Assembly: GCA_963818225.1 (NCBI GenBank)
Contig: CAWFRO010000008.1
Span: 124,001-188,000, forward strand
Direction: 5' to 3'
Length of the DNA stretch: 64,000 nucleotides
Source: Palsa-504 sp963818225
GTDB taxonomy: Bacteria > Actinomycetota > Actinomycetes > Streptosporangiales > Streptosporangiaceae
Shown: piece after piece, positions 41,020 through 49,742 of the stretch
Layout: the number at the start of each line of letters is the position of its first letter
Numbering within the stretch: the first letter of the stretch is position 1
Notes under the pieces: generated by a model
Told to the model about the DNA's origin: nothing
The model's database searches: none
The model's input: only the letters and a program-made list of their open reading frames with translations
Translations under genes and position numbers: made by a program

Positions 41020-42063
41020 TTGACGACTTCCCCGCCTACCAGCCGGGCCGTACCCCGGTCAGCTCTACGGGGAAGACCGCACAAGCTCTCGTCCAATGAG
41101 TCCCCGTTCGAGCCGCTCCCCTCGGTGCTCAAGGCGATCATCGAGGCGGCGCAATCGGTCAACCAGTACCCGGACAACGGCGCGCTGGCCCTGATCGAGG
41201 CGATCGCGGAACGGTTCGGCGTGCCGCAGCAGCACGTCGCGGTCGGGTGCGGCTCAGTCGGCGTCACGCAGCAACTCCTCGAGGCGGTCGGCGAGCCCGG
41301 CGCCGAGGTCATGTACGCGTGGCGCTCGTTCGAGGCGTACCCGACCCTGGCCGACCTGGCCGCGGCCGAATCGGTCCGGATTCCGCTACGCGACGAGACC
41401 CATGACCTGGCCGCGATGGCCGCCGCGATCACCCCGCGCACCAGGCTGATCTTCGTCTGCAACCCGAACAATCCCACCGGCACCGTGGTCCGCGGCGCGG
41501 AGCTCGAGGCCTTCCTCGACCTGGTGCCCGCCGACTGCCTGGTCGTGCTCGACGAGGCCTACCACGAGTACATCCGGGACGAGGCGGTCCCTGACGGTGT
41601 GACCCTGTACCGGGACCGGCCGAACGTCGCCGTGCTGCGCACCTTCTCCAAGGCCTACGGCCTGGCCGGCCTGCGGACCGGATTCATGATCGCGCACGAA
41701 CCGGTCGCGGCGGCGGCCCGGGCCACCATGCTGCCGTTCACGGTGAACCGGATCGCGCAGGCCGCGGCCATCGCGTCCCTGGCCGCGGAGGCGGAACTGC
41801 TCGAGCGCGTGGAGCTCACGGTCAAGGAGCGGTCGCGGGTCCGCGAGGCGCTGATCACCGACGGCTGGGCCGTCCCGCCGACCGAGGCCAACTTCGTCTG
41901 GCTCCGGCTCGGCGAGCACACGGTAGCGTTCGCCGCCGCCTGCGAGGCGGTCGGCATCGCTGTCCGCCCCTTCGCCGGTGAAGGCGCCCGGGTCAGCATC
42001 GGTGACGCCGAAGCCAACGACGCCTTCCTCGCCGTCGCCCGCGACTTCCCCCACCGCACCTAG
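41020..42063 (+). CDS. HisC-like aminotransferase (histidinol-phosphate/aromatic type), 5' end frameshifted
   Basis: A PLP-dependent class I/II aminotransferase. KLSSNESPFEPLP, NPNNPTGTVV, VVLDEAYHEYI and the PLP lysine in TFSKAYGLAGLRTGFM are clear. The natural N-terminus lies in another frame: ATG 40989 encodes MSPSPRFRSVLDDFPAYQPG and runs to TGA 41097. Removing one G near 41079 joins it to THKLSSNESP. As given, the readable frame starts at TTG 41020 with about 20 unrelated residues. The gene is either frameshifted or the sequence has an inserted base. It probably uses histidinol phosphate or an aromatic amino acid; no his operon is nearby. Full gene span would be 40989-42063. Confidence 0.85.
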   Translation: MTTSPPTSRAVPRSALRGRPHKLSSNESPFEPLPSVLKAIIEAAQSVNQYPDNGALALIEAIAERFGVPQQHVAVGCGSVGVTQQLLEAVGEPGAEVMYAWRSFEAYPTLADLAAAESVRIPLRDETHDLAAMAAAITPRTRLIFVCNPNNPTGTVVRGAELEAFLDLVPADCLVVLDEAYHEYIRDEAVPDGVTLYRDRPNVAVLRTFSKAYGLAGLRTGFMIAHEPVAAAARATMLPFTVNRIAQAAAIASLAAEAELLERVELTVKERSRVREALITDGWAVPPTEANFVWLRLGEHTVAFAAACEAVGIAVRPFAGEGARVSIGDAEANDAFLAVARDFPHRT

Positions 42064-42213
42064 CGCGCCCGCCGAAGCCCCAGCCGCGGCGGCCCGCCCG
42101 TCGTCGAAATCGTTCAAAAATAGGTTCGTAATACGTCTCTCTGCAGCACATCCATGATAAACTAATCGTAACGGGGTGATTCCAGCTCTTTCCTTCCGAA
42201 CGGAGCGCGGCCC
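42064..42213. promoter_or_regulatory. AT-rich upstream region of the DUF222-HNH gene
   Basis: About 110 bp (42100-42175) are clearly richer in A+T than the surroundings, with TTCAAAAATAGG, GTAATACG and GATAAACTAATCG. TAATAC at 42128-42133 could be a -10 box. The change in base composition at the gene's 5' edge fits a transferred or mobile segment; no terminal repeat was found. Confidence 0.4.
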
Positions 42214-44028
42214 ATGCTCCCGGACCCATCCACCAGCCCAGCCGGCGACAGCGGCGACCCTGGCGACGGCCAGGAACCAGATGACTACCCGCCGCCGGAG
42301 TGGCCGGAGCCTGACTTTCCCGGCACTGGGCAGCCCGGCGCTGTGTACCCGGACGCCGGGACGCAGGGCCTGTTCTTGTCCGTGCCTGCCGGGTCGTTTG
42401 ACGCGGACCGGTTCGCGCAGTCCGGGCCGGCCGGGGAGATGCCGCCGGATCCGCTGCTGGCCACCATCATCGACGCGGTCACCGGCCCGGCCGGGCCGGG
42501 CGTGGGCACGCTGACCGATGATCAGCTGATCGGGGTCATCGCGGCGGTCCGGCGGCTGGAATCCCGGGTCGCGTGGTACGCGCTGACCGCGGTCGCGGAG
42601 TTCGCGGCCCGGTGGGGCGGTGAGGTCGCCGGGGCCGAGTTCGCCGCCGATCAGCTGGCCTGCGAGCTGCACCTGACGTCCCGGTCCGCGGCGGTGCAGC
42701 TGGACTACGCCGCCGCCGTGACGGGGCGGCTGCCGCGGTGCCTGGCCGCGCTGTTCGCCGGCCTGCTGCATCCGGTGCATCTGCGGATCATCGAAGAGGA
42801 AACCCAGATCCTGTCCGCCGCGGACGCCGCCGCCGCGGATGCGGTGCTGGCGGAGACGGCGGGGGCGCTGACGTTCGGGAAGCTCCGCTCAGTCGCGCAC
42901 CGGATGGTCCTGGACCTGGATCCCGAAGCGGCACAGCGCCGTAAGGAGGCCGGGCGGCGGAACGCGCACGTGCAGCCGTTCCGGGAGCCGTCGGGGAACG
43001 CCGGGATGATCGCCCGGGAACTGCCGTCCGATGAGGTGCTCGCGTCCTGGCAGCACATCGAGCAGCGGGCGCTGGACCTGCGCGCCGCCGGGATCCCCGG
43101 CACCCTGGAGGAGCTCCGCGTCCGCGCCTACCTCGATTTGCTTCAAGAACGCCACACCCACGCCGCCCCGCCCATCCCGGACCCCGCCAGCGGTCAGCAG
43201 AACGACGGCCCCCGCGTCGACGGAAACGACGGATGCCCCGGCCTCTGCGGTCCGGCGAACGGCCCAGGTGGCAGCGGCCCAGCACATGGTCCCGCGGGTG
43301 GCCCGGACGGGAGCGGCCGGGCCGGCCAGCCCGGCGCGGATACCGGACCCAGCCTGGCCGCGCTGGTCAACATCACCGTGCAGTGGTCCACGCTGACCGG
43401 CCAGTCCGCCACCCCAGCCGAGGTCGGCGGGTACGGCACCGTCGACGCCGCCGACGCCCGGGACCTGGCCGCCGCGGCTTCCCGCGACCCCCGCACCCGG
43501 TGGTGCGTCACCGCGCTGCACCCCGACGACACCGCCGCCGCCCACGGCTGCGTACCCGGCCGCCACTCCCCGCCCCCCGGCTCCGGCGCTGCCCCCGGCC
43601 CCGGCCCGGGCGGAACTCCCGGACCTGGCCCGGGGCCCGACCCGCCACCCGGAACCCGGCCGCAGGACTGGATCACTCGCATGCGCATCCGGATGACCCC
43701 GATCACCCGCGGCAGCTGCGACCACCACCACGCCGAGGCAGGCTACCGGCCCAGCCGCAAACTCCGGCACATTGTCCGTGCCCGCAACGCCCGGTGCACC
43801 GCACCCGGCTGCGGCCGGCCCGCGGCCAAGTGCGACGTGGACCACACCATCGCCTGGGACCACGGCGGACTGACCTGCGAATGCGATCTCGCCCCGCTGT
43901 GCCGGCACCATCATCGGTGTAAGCAGGCCGAAGGATGGCAACTGGAACAACCCGAACCAGGCGTCCTGGTCTGGCGCACCCCAGCCGGCCGCGTCTACAC
44001 CACCAGGCCAACCCAGTATCTTTCCTAG
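42214..44028 (+). CDS. DUF222 / HNH endonuclease (13E12-type) protein
   Basis: A 604-residue protein. After a Pro/Gly/Asp-rich start, residues about 90-270 form DUF222 (LIGVIAAVRRLESRVAWYALTA, EELHLTSRSA-like). A second half follows after a Gly/Pro-rich low-complexity linker. The C-terminus has an HNH nuclease: CTAPGCGRPAAKCDVDHTIAW, then GLTCECDLAPLCRHHHRCKQ, with the DH and HH metal residues and zinc cysteines. The family is expanded in actinobacteria and spreads with mobile DNA, though its activity is poorly known. ATG 42214 is the first start of the conserved frame. The upstream AT-rich stretch supports transfer. Confidence 0.87.
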   Translation: MLPDPSTSPAGDSGDPGDGQEPDDYPPPEWPEPDFPGTGQPGAVYPDAGTQGLFLSVPAGSFDADRFAQSGPAGEMPPDPLLATIIDAVTGPAGPGVGTLTDDQLIGVIAAVRRLESRVAWYALTAVAEFAARWGGEVAGAEFAADQLACELHLTSRSAAVQLDYAAAVTGRLPRCLAALFAGLLHPVHLRIIEEETQILSAADAAAADAVLAETAGALTFGKLRSVAHRMVLDLDPEAAQRRKEAGRRNAHVQPFREPSGNAGMIARELPSDEVLASWQHIEQRALDLRAAGIPGTLEELRVRAYLDLLQERHTHAAPPIPDPASGQQNDGPRVDGNDGCPGLCGPANGPGGSGPAHGPAGGPDGSGRAGQPGADTGPSLAALVNITVQWSTLTGQSATPAEVGGYGTVDAADARDLAAAASRDPRTRWCVTALHPDDTAAAHGCVPGRHSPPPGSGAAPGPGPGGTPGPGPGPDPPPGTRPQDWITRMRIRMTPITRGSCDHHHAEAGYRPSRKLRHIVRARNARCTAPGCGRPAAKCDVDHTIAWDHGGLTCECDLAPLCRHHHRCKQAEGWQLEQPEPGVLVWRTPAGRVYTTRPTQYLS

Positions 44029-44133
44029 CCGAGACGGTCAGCGCTCGAGCGCCGTTGCCGGCAAAGCTGCGCCCGGGCCTCACCACGGCAGGCAGGCTGC
44101 TCAGGGGCCCGGCCATGGTCGGCCGCCGGGCGC

Positions 44134-44544
44134 TCAGGACGGCTGCGACAGCCGCGCCTCGGGCAGGACGGGCTCGAATAGCTCCACCGGGTTGCCGGAT
44201 GGGTCCTCCGCTAGGATCTGCTTGCCGCCCACGCCGGTGACGATTTCGTTCCGGAATCGCACGCCCTTGCCCCGCAGTCCCTCGACCGTCGCCGCCAGAT
44301 CGGGAACCTCGATCGCGAATCTGTTCCAGCCGCCGGGCTCGGGGACGCTGCCGTCGGGCATGGCCTGGCCGCCGCCAGGCCCGCTCCCCGGGGCGCTGAG
44401 GAGCAGGCGCAGGTCGCCGCGTGACAGCATGGCAAACGCCGGGGCCGGGTGCATCACCTCGGCGAAACCTAGATTGTCCCGGTAGAAGGCGATCGCCGCG
44501 TCGACGTCGTTGACGATGTAGCGGACGCTGACCGTGGGCATCAT
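44134..44544 (-). CDS. VOC/glyoxalase-fold protein
   Basis: A 136-residue protein of the vicinal-oxygen-chelate superfamily. RYIVNDVDAAIAFYRDNLGF and the second half DPSGNPVELFEPV are the paired beta-alpha-beta-beta-beta marks, with Glu in VELFEP as a likely metal ligand. A Gly/Pro loop separates the halves. Could be a glyoxalase, dioxygenase or antibiotic-binding protein; no substrate is indicated. Starts at ATG 44544, 58 bp after the murA stop on the same strand, so it may be the last gene of the purine/murA run. Confidence 0.8.
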   Translation of the reverse strand: MMPTVSVRYIVNDVDAAIAFYRDNLGFAEVMHPAPAFAMLSRGDLRLLLSAPGSGPGGGQAMPDGSVPEPGGWNRFAIEVPDLAATVEGLRGKGVRFRNEIVTGVGGKQILAEDPSGNPVELFEPVLPEARLSQPS

Positions 44545-44601
44545 CTCTCCTTCCGCATCATGTGGGGCGTGGCCGAGGGAGAGTGCCGTGCCGCAGTGGC
44601 C

Positions 44602-45882
44602 CTAGGCGGCGGGCTCGCGGGTGATGTCCGCGCCGAGCGCGTTGAAGCGCTGGGCGATGGCCGCGTGCCCGCGGTCGATCAGGTAGCCGGGCGTGATCAC
44701 CGTCTCGCCCTCGGCGGCCAGGCCCGCCAGCACCAGCGCGATCCCGGTGCGCAGGTCGTGCGCCACCACGTCGGCCCCGTGGAATGAGCTGGGCCCGTGC
44801 ACGACCACGCGGGTGCCGTCGAACTCGAGCTCCGCGCCCATCTTGGCCAGCTCGCCGACCAGCGTGTACCGCCCGTCGAAGATGGTCTCCCGGATGTACG
44901 ACGCGCCCTCGGCCAGGCAGGCCAGCGCCATGATCGGCGACTGCAGGTCGGTGGCGAAGCCAGGGTAGGGGCTGGTGATCACGTTGATCGGGCGCGGCGG
45001 CCGGTCCATCCGCACCGACACCACCGCGCCGCTCGTGCCGAACTCCACGCCCATCTGCTCCAGCTTCCAGCGGACCACGCCGAAGTGCTCCAGGCAGGCG
45101 CCGACCAGGTTCAGCTCGCCGCCGGTGATGGCCGCGGCCATGGCGAACACCCCGGCGTCGATCCGGTCCGCCATCACGGTGTGCTCGACGGCCGTCAGCT
45201 CGTCCACGCCGTCCACCGTGATGAAGCCGGTCCCGCCGCCGGTGATCCGCGCGCCCATCTTGGTCAGGAACGCGATGACGTCCAGCACCTCGGGTTCCTG
45301 CGCGGTGTTGTCGATGATGGTCCGGCCCGGCGCCAGCGACGCCGCCATGATCAGGTTCTCGGTCCCGGTGTGCGACGGCGTGTCCAGGTACAGGTGCGCG
45401 CCGGTCAGCTTGCCTGCCTTGATGCGGATTTCCGTGTCGCCTTCGTCGACGACCGCGCCGAGCCGGGCGAAGCCCCGGTAGTGGAAGTCGAGGTTCCGGC
45501 TGCCCAGGTTGCAGCCGCCGATGCCCTCGATGACCGCCTCGCCGAACCGGTGCAGCAGGGCGGGCACGAACAGCACCGAGCCGCGGAACCGCCGGGCGAT
45601 CTCGGCCGGGAGAACCGGGCTGTTCAGCCCCGATGCGTCGACCACCAGCGTCCGCTCGGCCTCGTGGAACTCGACCACGGCGCCGACCGCCTGGGCCAGC
45701 TCCACGGCCCGGCGGACATCCTCGATCGGCGGAACATTGCGCAGCACGGTGCGCCCGTTGGCGGTGAGCAATGACGCGGCGATCATCTTCAGCGCGGCGT
45801 TCTTCGCGCCCTGAATAAAGACGGTGCCGTGCAGTGGTCCAGCGCCGCGCACGCGGTAACTCGTCTCTGGTCCCGAAGTCAT
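44602..45882 (-). CDS. murA: UDP-N-acetylglucosamine 1-carboxyvinyltransferase (MurA type)
   Basis: A 426-residue enolpyruvyl transferase. FIQGAKNAALKMIAASLLT carries the catalytic Lys/Asn pair; TENLIMAA, TDLQSPIMALACLAEG and DLRTGIALVLAGLAAEGET follow as in MurA. The active-site loop keeps Cys in GIGGCNLGSRNLD, the fosfomycin target, rather than the Asp of mycobacteria. The loop (GSRNLDFHYRGF) diverges from the usual GARPVDLH, so a MurA paralogue with another role is possible. Starts 5 bp after the purB stop and is probably co-transcribed with it; this neighbour is unusual for a cell-wall gene. Confidence 0.88.
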   Translation of the reverse strand: MTSGPETSYRVRGAGPLHGTVFIQGAKNAALKMIAASLLTANGRTVLRNVPPIEDVRRAVELAQAVGAVVEFHEAERTLVVDASGLNSPVLPAEIARRFRGSVLFVPALLHRFGEAVIEGIGGCNLGSRNLDFHYRGFARLGAVVDEGDTEIRIKAGKLTGAHLYLDTPSHTGTENLIMAASLAPGRTIIDNTAQEPEVLDVIAFLTKMGARITGGGTGFITVDGVDELTAVEHTVMADRIDAGVFAMAAAITGGELNLVGACLEHFGVVRWKLEQMGVEFGTSGAVVSVRMDRPPRPINVITSPYPGFATDLQSPIMALACLAEGASYIRETIFDGRYTLVGELAKMGAELEFDGTRVVVHGPSSFHGADVVAHDLRTGIALVLAGLAAEGETVITPGYLIDRGHAAIAQRFNALGADITREPAA

Positions 45883-45887
45883 GCGGG

Positions 45888-47195
45888 CTAGCTTAGCCGG
45901 GCCAGCCGCTCGAAGACTGGACCTAGCCGCGCCGTGTACTGTTCCGGCCTAAATGCGAGGTCTATGGCCTGTTCGGGCAGGGACTGCCCGCGTGTCGCGG
46001 CCTGCTTGCGCAGCGCGTCGCGGAACGGCGTCCCGTTGTCCCAGGTGTCCATGGCCGCGGCCTGCGTCAGCGCGTACGCGTCCTCACGGCTCATCCCCGC
46101 ACTGACCAGGGCCAGCAGCACCGCCGCGGAGTACATCAGGCCGCCGGTGAGGTCCAGGTTGGCCCGCATCCGCGCGGCGTCGACGGTCAGCCCCTCGATC
46201 AGCCCGGCCGTCAGGTTCAGCAGGTAGTCGGTGGCGATCGACGCGTCGGGCAGCGCGATCCGCTCCACGCTGGAGTGCGAGATGTCGCGCTCGTGCCACA
46301 GCGGGATGCCCTCGGTCACCGGGGTCACGTAGCCGCGGACCACCCGGGCCAGGCCGGCCACCCGCTCGGCGCGGATCGGGTTCTTCTTGTGCGGCATGGC
46401 CGAGGAGCCCTTCTGGCCCCGGCCGAACGGCTCGGCCAGCTCCCGCACCTCGGTGCGCTGGCCGTGCCGGACCTCCAGCGCGACCGCCTCGCAGACGGTC
46501 GCCGTGATGGCCAGCGCGCTGACCCATTCGGCCATGCCGTCCCGCATCACGACCTGGCTGGCCACGTCGGCGGGCCGCAGCCCGAGCGGGGGCAGCACCT
46601 CGGCCTCGATGGCCGGGTCGATGTTGGAGTAGCTGCCTACCGGGCCGGACAGCGTGCCGACCGCCACCGCGTCCCGCGCCCGGGCCAGCCGGTCGCGGCA
46701 GCGCGCCATGGCGAAGGCGAAGTCGGCCACCCGGTGCCCCCACGAGTCCGGCTCGGCGTGCACGCCGTGCGTCCGGCCCGGCCGCAGCGTGTCCCGGTGG
46801 GCCAGCGCGTGGTCCCGCAGCACCCCGACCAGCCGGGTCGCCTTGGCGATCAGGATGTCGGTCGCCTCGGCCAGCTGGACCGCCAGCGCGGTGTCGATCA
46901 GGTCCGAGGAGGTCATGCCGTAGTGCACCCACGCGGCGGCCGAGCGCGGCGTGGTGTTGTCCGCCCAGGCGGTCAGGAAGGCGATCACGTCGTGATCGGT
47001 GACGGCCTCTATCGCGGCGACCGCCTCCGGGGTGGGGATTTTGGCCGAACGCACCGGCTCCACGCTGTCGGCTGGCACCGTGCCGGCTCGGGCGTGGGCT
47101 TCCAGGACGAGCAGCTCGACCCGGCACCATAGCTCGTACTTGTGGGCCTCGCTCCAGACCCGTCCCATTTCCGGCAGCGTGTACCGCTCGATCAT
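45888..47195 (-). CDS. purB: Adenylosuccinate lyase
   Basis: A 435-residue member of the fumarase/aspartase superfamily that cleaves SAICAR and adenylosuccinate. The signature GSSAMPHKKNP with catalytic Ser is present, as are TSSDLIDTALAVQL and the His in RTHGVHAEPDSWG. Length fits bacterial PurB. ATG 47195 overlaps the stop of the upstream ltrA gene by 4 bp. Forms part of the minus-strand run purA-purD-ltrA-purB-murA. Confidence 0.96.
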   Translation of the reverse strand: MIERYTLPEMGRVWSEAHKYELWCRVELLVLEAHARAGTVPADSVEPVRSAKIPTPEAVAAIEAVTDHDVIAFLTAWADNTTPRSAAAWVHYGMTSSDLIDTALAVQLAEATDILIAKATRLVGVLRDHALAHRDTLRPGRTHGVHAEPDSWGHRVADFAFAMARCRDRLARARDAVAVGTLSGPVGSYSNIDPAIEAEVLPPLGLRPADVASQVVMRDGMAEWVSALAITATVCEAVALEVRHGQRTEVRELAEPFGRGQKGSSAMPHKKNPIRAERVAGLARVVRGYVTPVTEGIPLWHERDISHSSVERIALPDASIATDYLLNLTAGLIEGLTVDAARMRANLDLTGGLMYSAAVLLALVSAGMSREDAYALTQAAAMDTWDNGTPFRDALRKQAATRGQSLPEQAIDLAFRPEQYTARLGPVFERLARLS

Positions 47196-48400
47196 GCCTC
47201 TACGCTAGTCGGCCCCCCCGACCCCTCGGCGGCCGCCTGCGTCCCGGCCATCGGCGTCCCCCGCCGCTCCGCGGCCAGTGACACCGCCACGATCGCGGTC
47301 AGCAGCGCCATCTCGGCCGCCACGCTCACCGTGACACCGACCACCGAGGCGGCCAGGCACACTGCCGCCGCGCCCAGCCGGTAGCGCACGGCCCCGGTCC
47401 GCAGCACGTACCGGATCGCTGCCGTGCCGGCCAGGAACAGCGCGACGCCGCACCCCAGGGCCACGCACGGCCCGGCCGACAGCGTTCTGCCGGTGTTCAC
47501 GATGGCCTGCTTGACCCCGGAGGCCAAGGCGACGACGCCGAGCAGCAGGGCGATGTACGGGTAAAAATAGCCGGAAAAGGCCAGCGCCGGGCGGGCGGCC
47601 GGGTCCGCGGCCAGCATGGCCTGCTCGGCGCGCTCGTCGTCGCCGACACCGAAGTAGGCCCACCACAGCGCGGCGGTCAGCGCCAGCCCGAGCACCGCCG
47701 ACAGGACCAGGGACACGTTCACGGCGTGGCCTTCGGCGCCGATCCCGATGTCCACTACCGACTCGCCGAACACGATGATGACCAGGGCCCCGTGCCGTTC
47801 GGCGAAGTGCGAGGGCTGGATGGCGAACCGGCCTCGTACCTGGACGATCAGCGGAGACAGGGCCAGCAGGGCGAGCGCGGCGGCCCACGCCGCGTAGGCG
47901 GCCCCGCCCTTGATCACCCCGGCGCCGAGGACGAGCAGCGCGGCGGCCAGGTTGAACGGTGTCACCCGGGCGATGTTCCGGTTGACCCGCTGGTACAGCA
48001 CGGAGTGGATGACGACCAGGATCAGGTAGCCGATGCCGAGCGCCACCCCGTCCCGGCCGAAGGCGTGCGGAATGGCCAGCCCCACGATCAGGAACCCGGC
48101 CATGCCGGTGAGCATCAGCAGCCGTTCGGTGGCCAGCGTCGGGGTGCGGGCATTGGACAGCCAGACGTATCCGTCGTACATCCACCACAGCGCGCCGAAG
48201 ATGAGCAGCACCTGGAGCCCGTCCGTCACCGTCACGTCGTGGGACAAGATTCCGGTGAGCTGGGTGATCGCGAACACGAAGACCAGGTCGAAGAACAGCT
48301 CGAGGGTGCTGACCCGCAGCGGCGGCTCCGCCGAGTCCGAGTCCGAACCCGAGCCCGTGCCGGAGCCGGACCCGTCGCCGGCCTGCTCAGGCTGGGTCAC
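47192..48400 (-). CDS. LtrA family membrane protein (low temperature requirement A)
   Basis: A 402-residue protein with about ten to twelve hydrophobic helices. The family start STLELFFDLVFVFAITQLTG is conserved, as are WWMYDGYVWLSN, HFAERHGALVIIVFGESVV and the ALWWAYFG segment. The function of LtrA is unknown; the name comes from a Listeria cold-growth mutant. The N-terminus has SGSGTGSGSDSD repeats. It is inserted between purD and purB and overlaps purB by 4 bp, so it is translated with purine genes. Confidence 0.88.
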   Translation of the reverse strand: MTQPEQAGDGSGSGTGSGSDSDSAEPPLRVSTLELFFDLVFVFAITQLTGILSHDVTVTDGLQVLLIFGALWWMYDGYVWLSNARTPTLATERLLMLTGMAGFLIVGLAIPHAFGRDGVALGIGYLILVVIHSVLYQRVNRNIARVTPFNLAAALLVLGAGVIKGGAAYAAWAAALALLALSPLIVQVRGRFAIQPSHFAERHGALVIIVFGESVVDIGIGAEGHAVNVSLVLSAVLGLALTAALWWAYFGVGDDERAEQAMLAADPAARPALAFSGYFYPYIALLLGVVALASGVKQAIVNTGRTLSAGPCVALGCGVALFLAGTAAIRYVLRTGAVRYRLGAAAVCLAASVVGVTVSVAAEMALLTAIVAVSLAAERRGTPMAGTQAAAEGSGGPTSVEA

Positions 48401-48418
48401 TGGCCGTCCCGAGCCGTG

Positions 48419-49722
48419 TCACTGGCCGGCCGCGATATCGCGGCGGTACCAGCCGCCGCGCATCGTCACCGTAGCGGCCAGCTCGTACGCCGCCGCCCGC
48501 GCGGCCGCCACGTCCGGGCCCGTCCCGACCGCGTTCAGGACCCGCCCCCCCGCCGAGACCAGCTCGCCGCCGGGCCCCGTGGCCGTCCCCGCGTGCAGCA
48601 CGTACGCGCGAGCCCGGCTCCGCGGTTGCCGCCGCTCGGCCGGTTGCTGAAGCCAGCCCGGTTGCTGAAGCCGGGCCCGGTGCTGTCACCACATCCCGTT
48701 CGGTGAAATGGATCGTGTCGCCCCTGACCGGCGCGTCCGGGTAGCCTTCGGCGGCGATCACCACCACCACCGCCGCGCCCGGGCGCCATTGCGGCGGGGC
48801 CGAACCGGCCAGGGCGCCGGTGGCGGCGGCGTGCAGGAGGGGCGCCAGGGGGGTGGCGAGCCGGTCCAGCACCACCTGCGTCTCCGGGTCGCCGAACCGG
48901 GCGTTGAACTCGATCACCTTGGGGCCGGCCGCGGTCAGGGCCAGCGCCGGCGTACAGCAGGCCGCGGTACGGGGCGCCGCGCCGGGCCAGGGCGTCGACG
49001 GCCGGCTGGATCACGGTCGCCGTGACCTGCTCGGCCAGGCCGGCCGGCGCCCATCCGAGCGGGGCGTAGGCGCCCATCCCGCCGGTGTTCGGGCCCTGGT
49101 CGCCGTCGCGGGCCCGCTTGAAGTCCTGCGCGGGCAGCAGCGGGACCGCCGTGGCGCCGTCGGTCACCGCGAACAGCGAGATCTCGGGGCCGTCGAGGTA
49201 CTCCTCGATCACGACCGTGCCGCACGCCCGCGCGTGCGCCCGCGCGGCGGCCAGGTCGGCGGTGACCAGCACCCCCTTGCCCGCCGCCAGGGCGTCGTCT
49301 TTGACCACGTAGGGCGGCCCGAACGCGGCTAGCGCGGCGTCCGCCTCGGGGCCCGTCCGGCACGTGAACGACGCGGCGGTCGGGATCCCGGCCTCGGCCA
49401 TGACCTGCTTGGCGAAGGATTTCGAGCCCTCGATCGTGGCCGGCCCGGCGTCCGGCCCGAAGCAGGCGAACCCGGCCGCTCGCAGCGCGTCGGCCGCGCC
49501 GGCCACCAGCGGCGCCTCCGGGCCGATGACCACCAGGTCGGGGCCGAGCTGGCCGGCCAGGCTGAGGATCTGGTCCGGGACGGCGGCGACGTCCGGGTGG
49601 GTTTCGGCGATGGCCGCGATGCCGGGGTTGCCCGGTGCGGCGTGCACGCTGCCCGCCTCGCCGCTCAGCGCGCGGACGATGGCGTGCTCGCGCCCGCCCG
49701 ATCCGATGACAAGAATGCGCAC
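48419..49722 (-). pseudogene. purD: Phosphoribosylamine-glycine ligase, disrupted by two single-base frameshifts
   Basis: The ATP-grasp enzyme of purine synthesis step 2. Frame one covers residues from MRILVIGSGGREHAI through KDDALAAGKGVLVT, EEYLDGPEISLFA, GPNTGGMGAYAP to YRGLLYAG. Frame two continues with KVIEFNARFGDPETQVVL and DTIHFTERDVV. Frame three ends with VLHAGTATGPGG...GGRVLNAVGTG...YRRDIAAGQ. Both switches fit one extra base: near 48945 and near 48610. Near the second lies an in-frame insertion built from an 18-bp tandem repeat (GGCTTCAGCAACCGG, twice). The protein on either side is well conserved, so sequence error is likely; otherwise the cell would need another purD. Twenty bp downstream of purA. 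Confidence 0.88.
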
Positions 49723-49742
49723 GCGGTGAGCCTAGCGGCGGA

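Noticed and set aside
40989..41099. Leader peptide upstream of the HisC-like gene
   Set aside because: The 36-residue frame is the conserved N-terminus of the aminotransferase itself, so a frameshift explains it better than a separate peptide.
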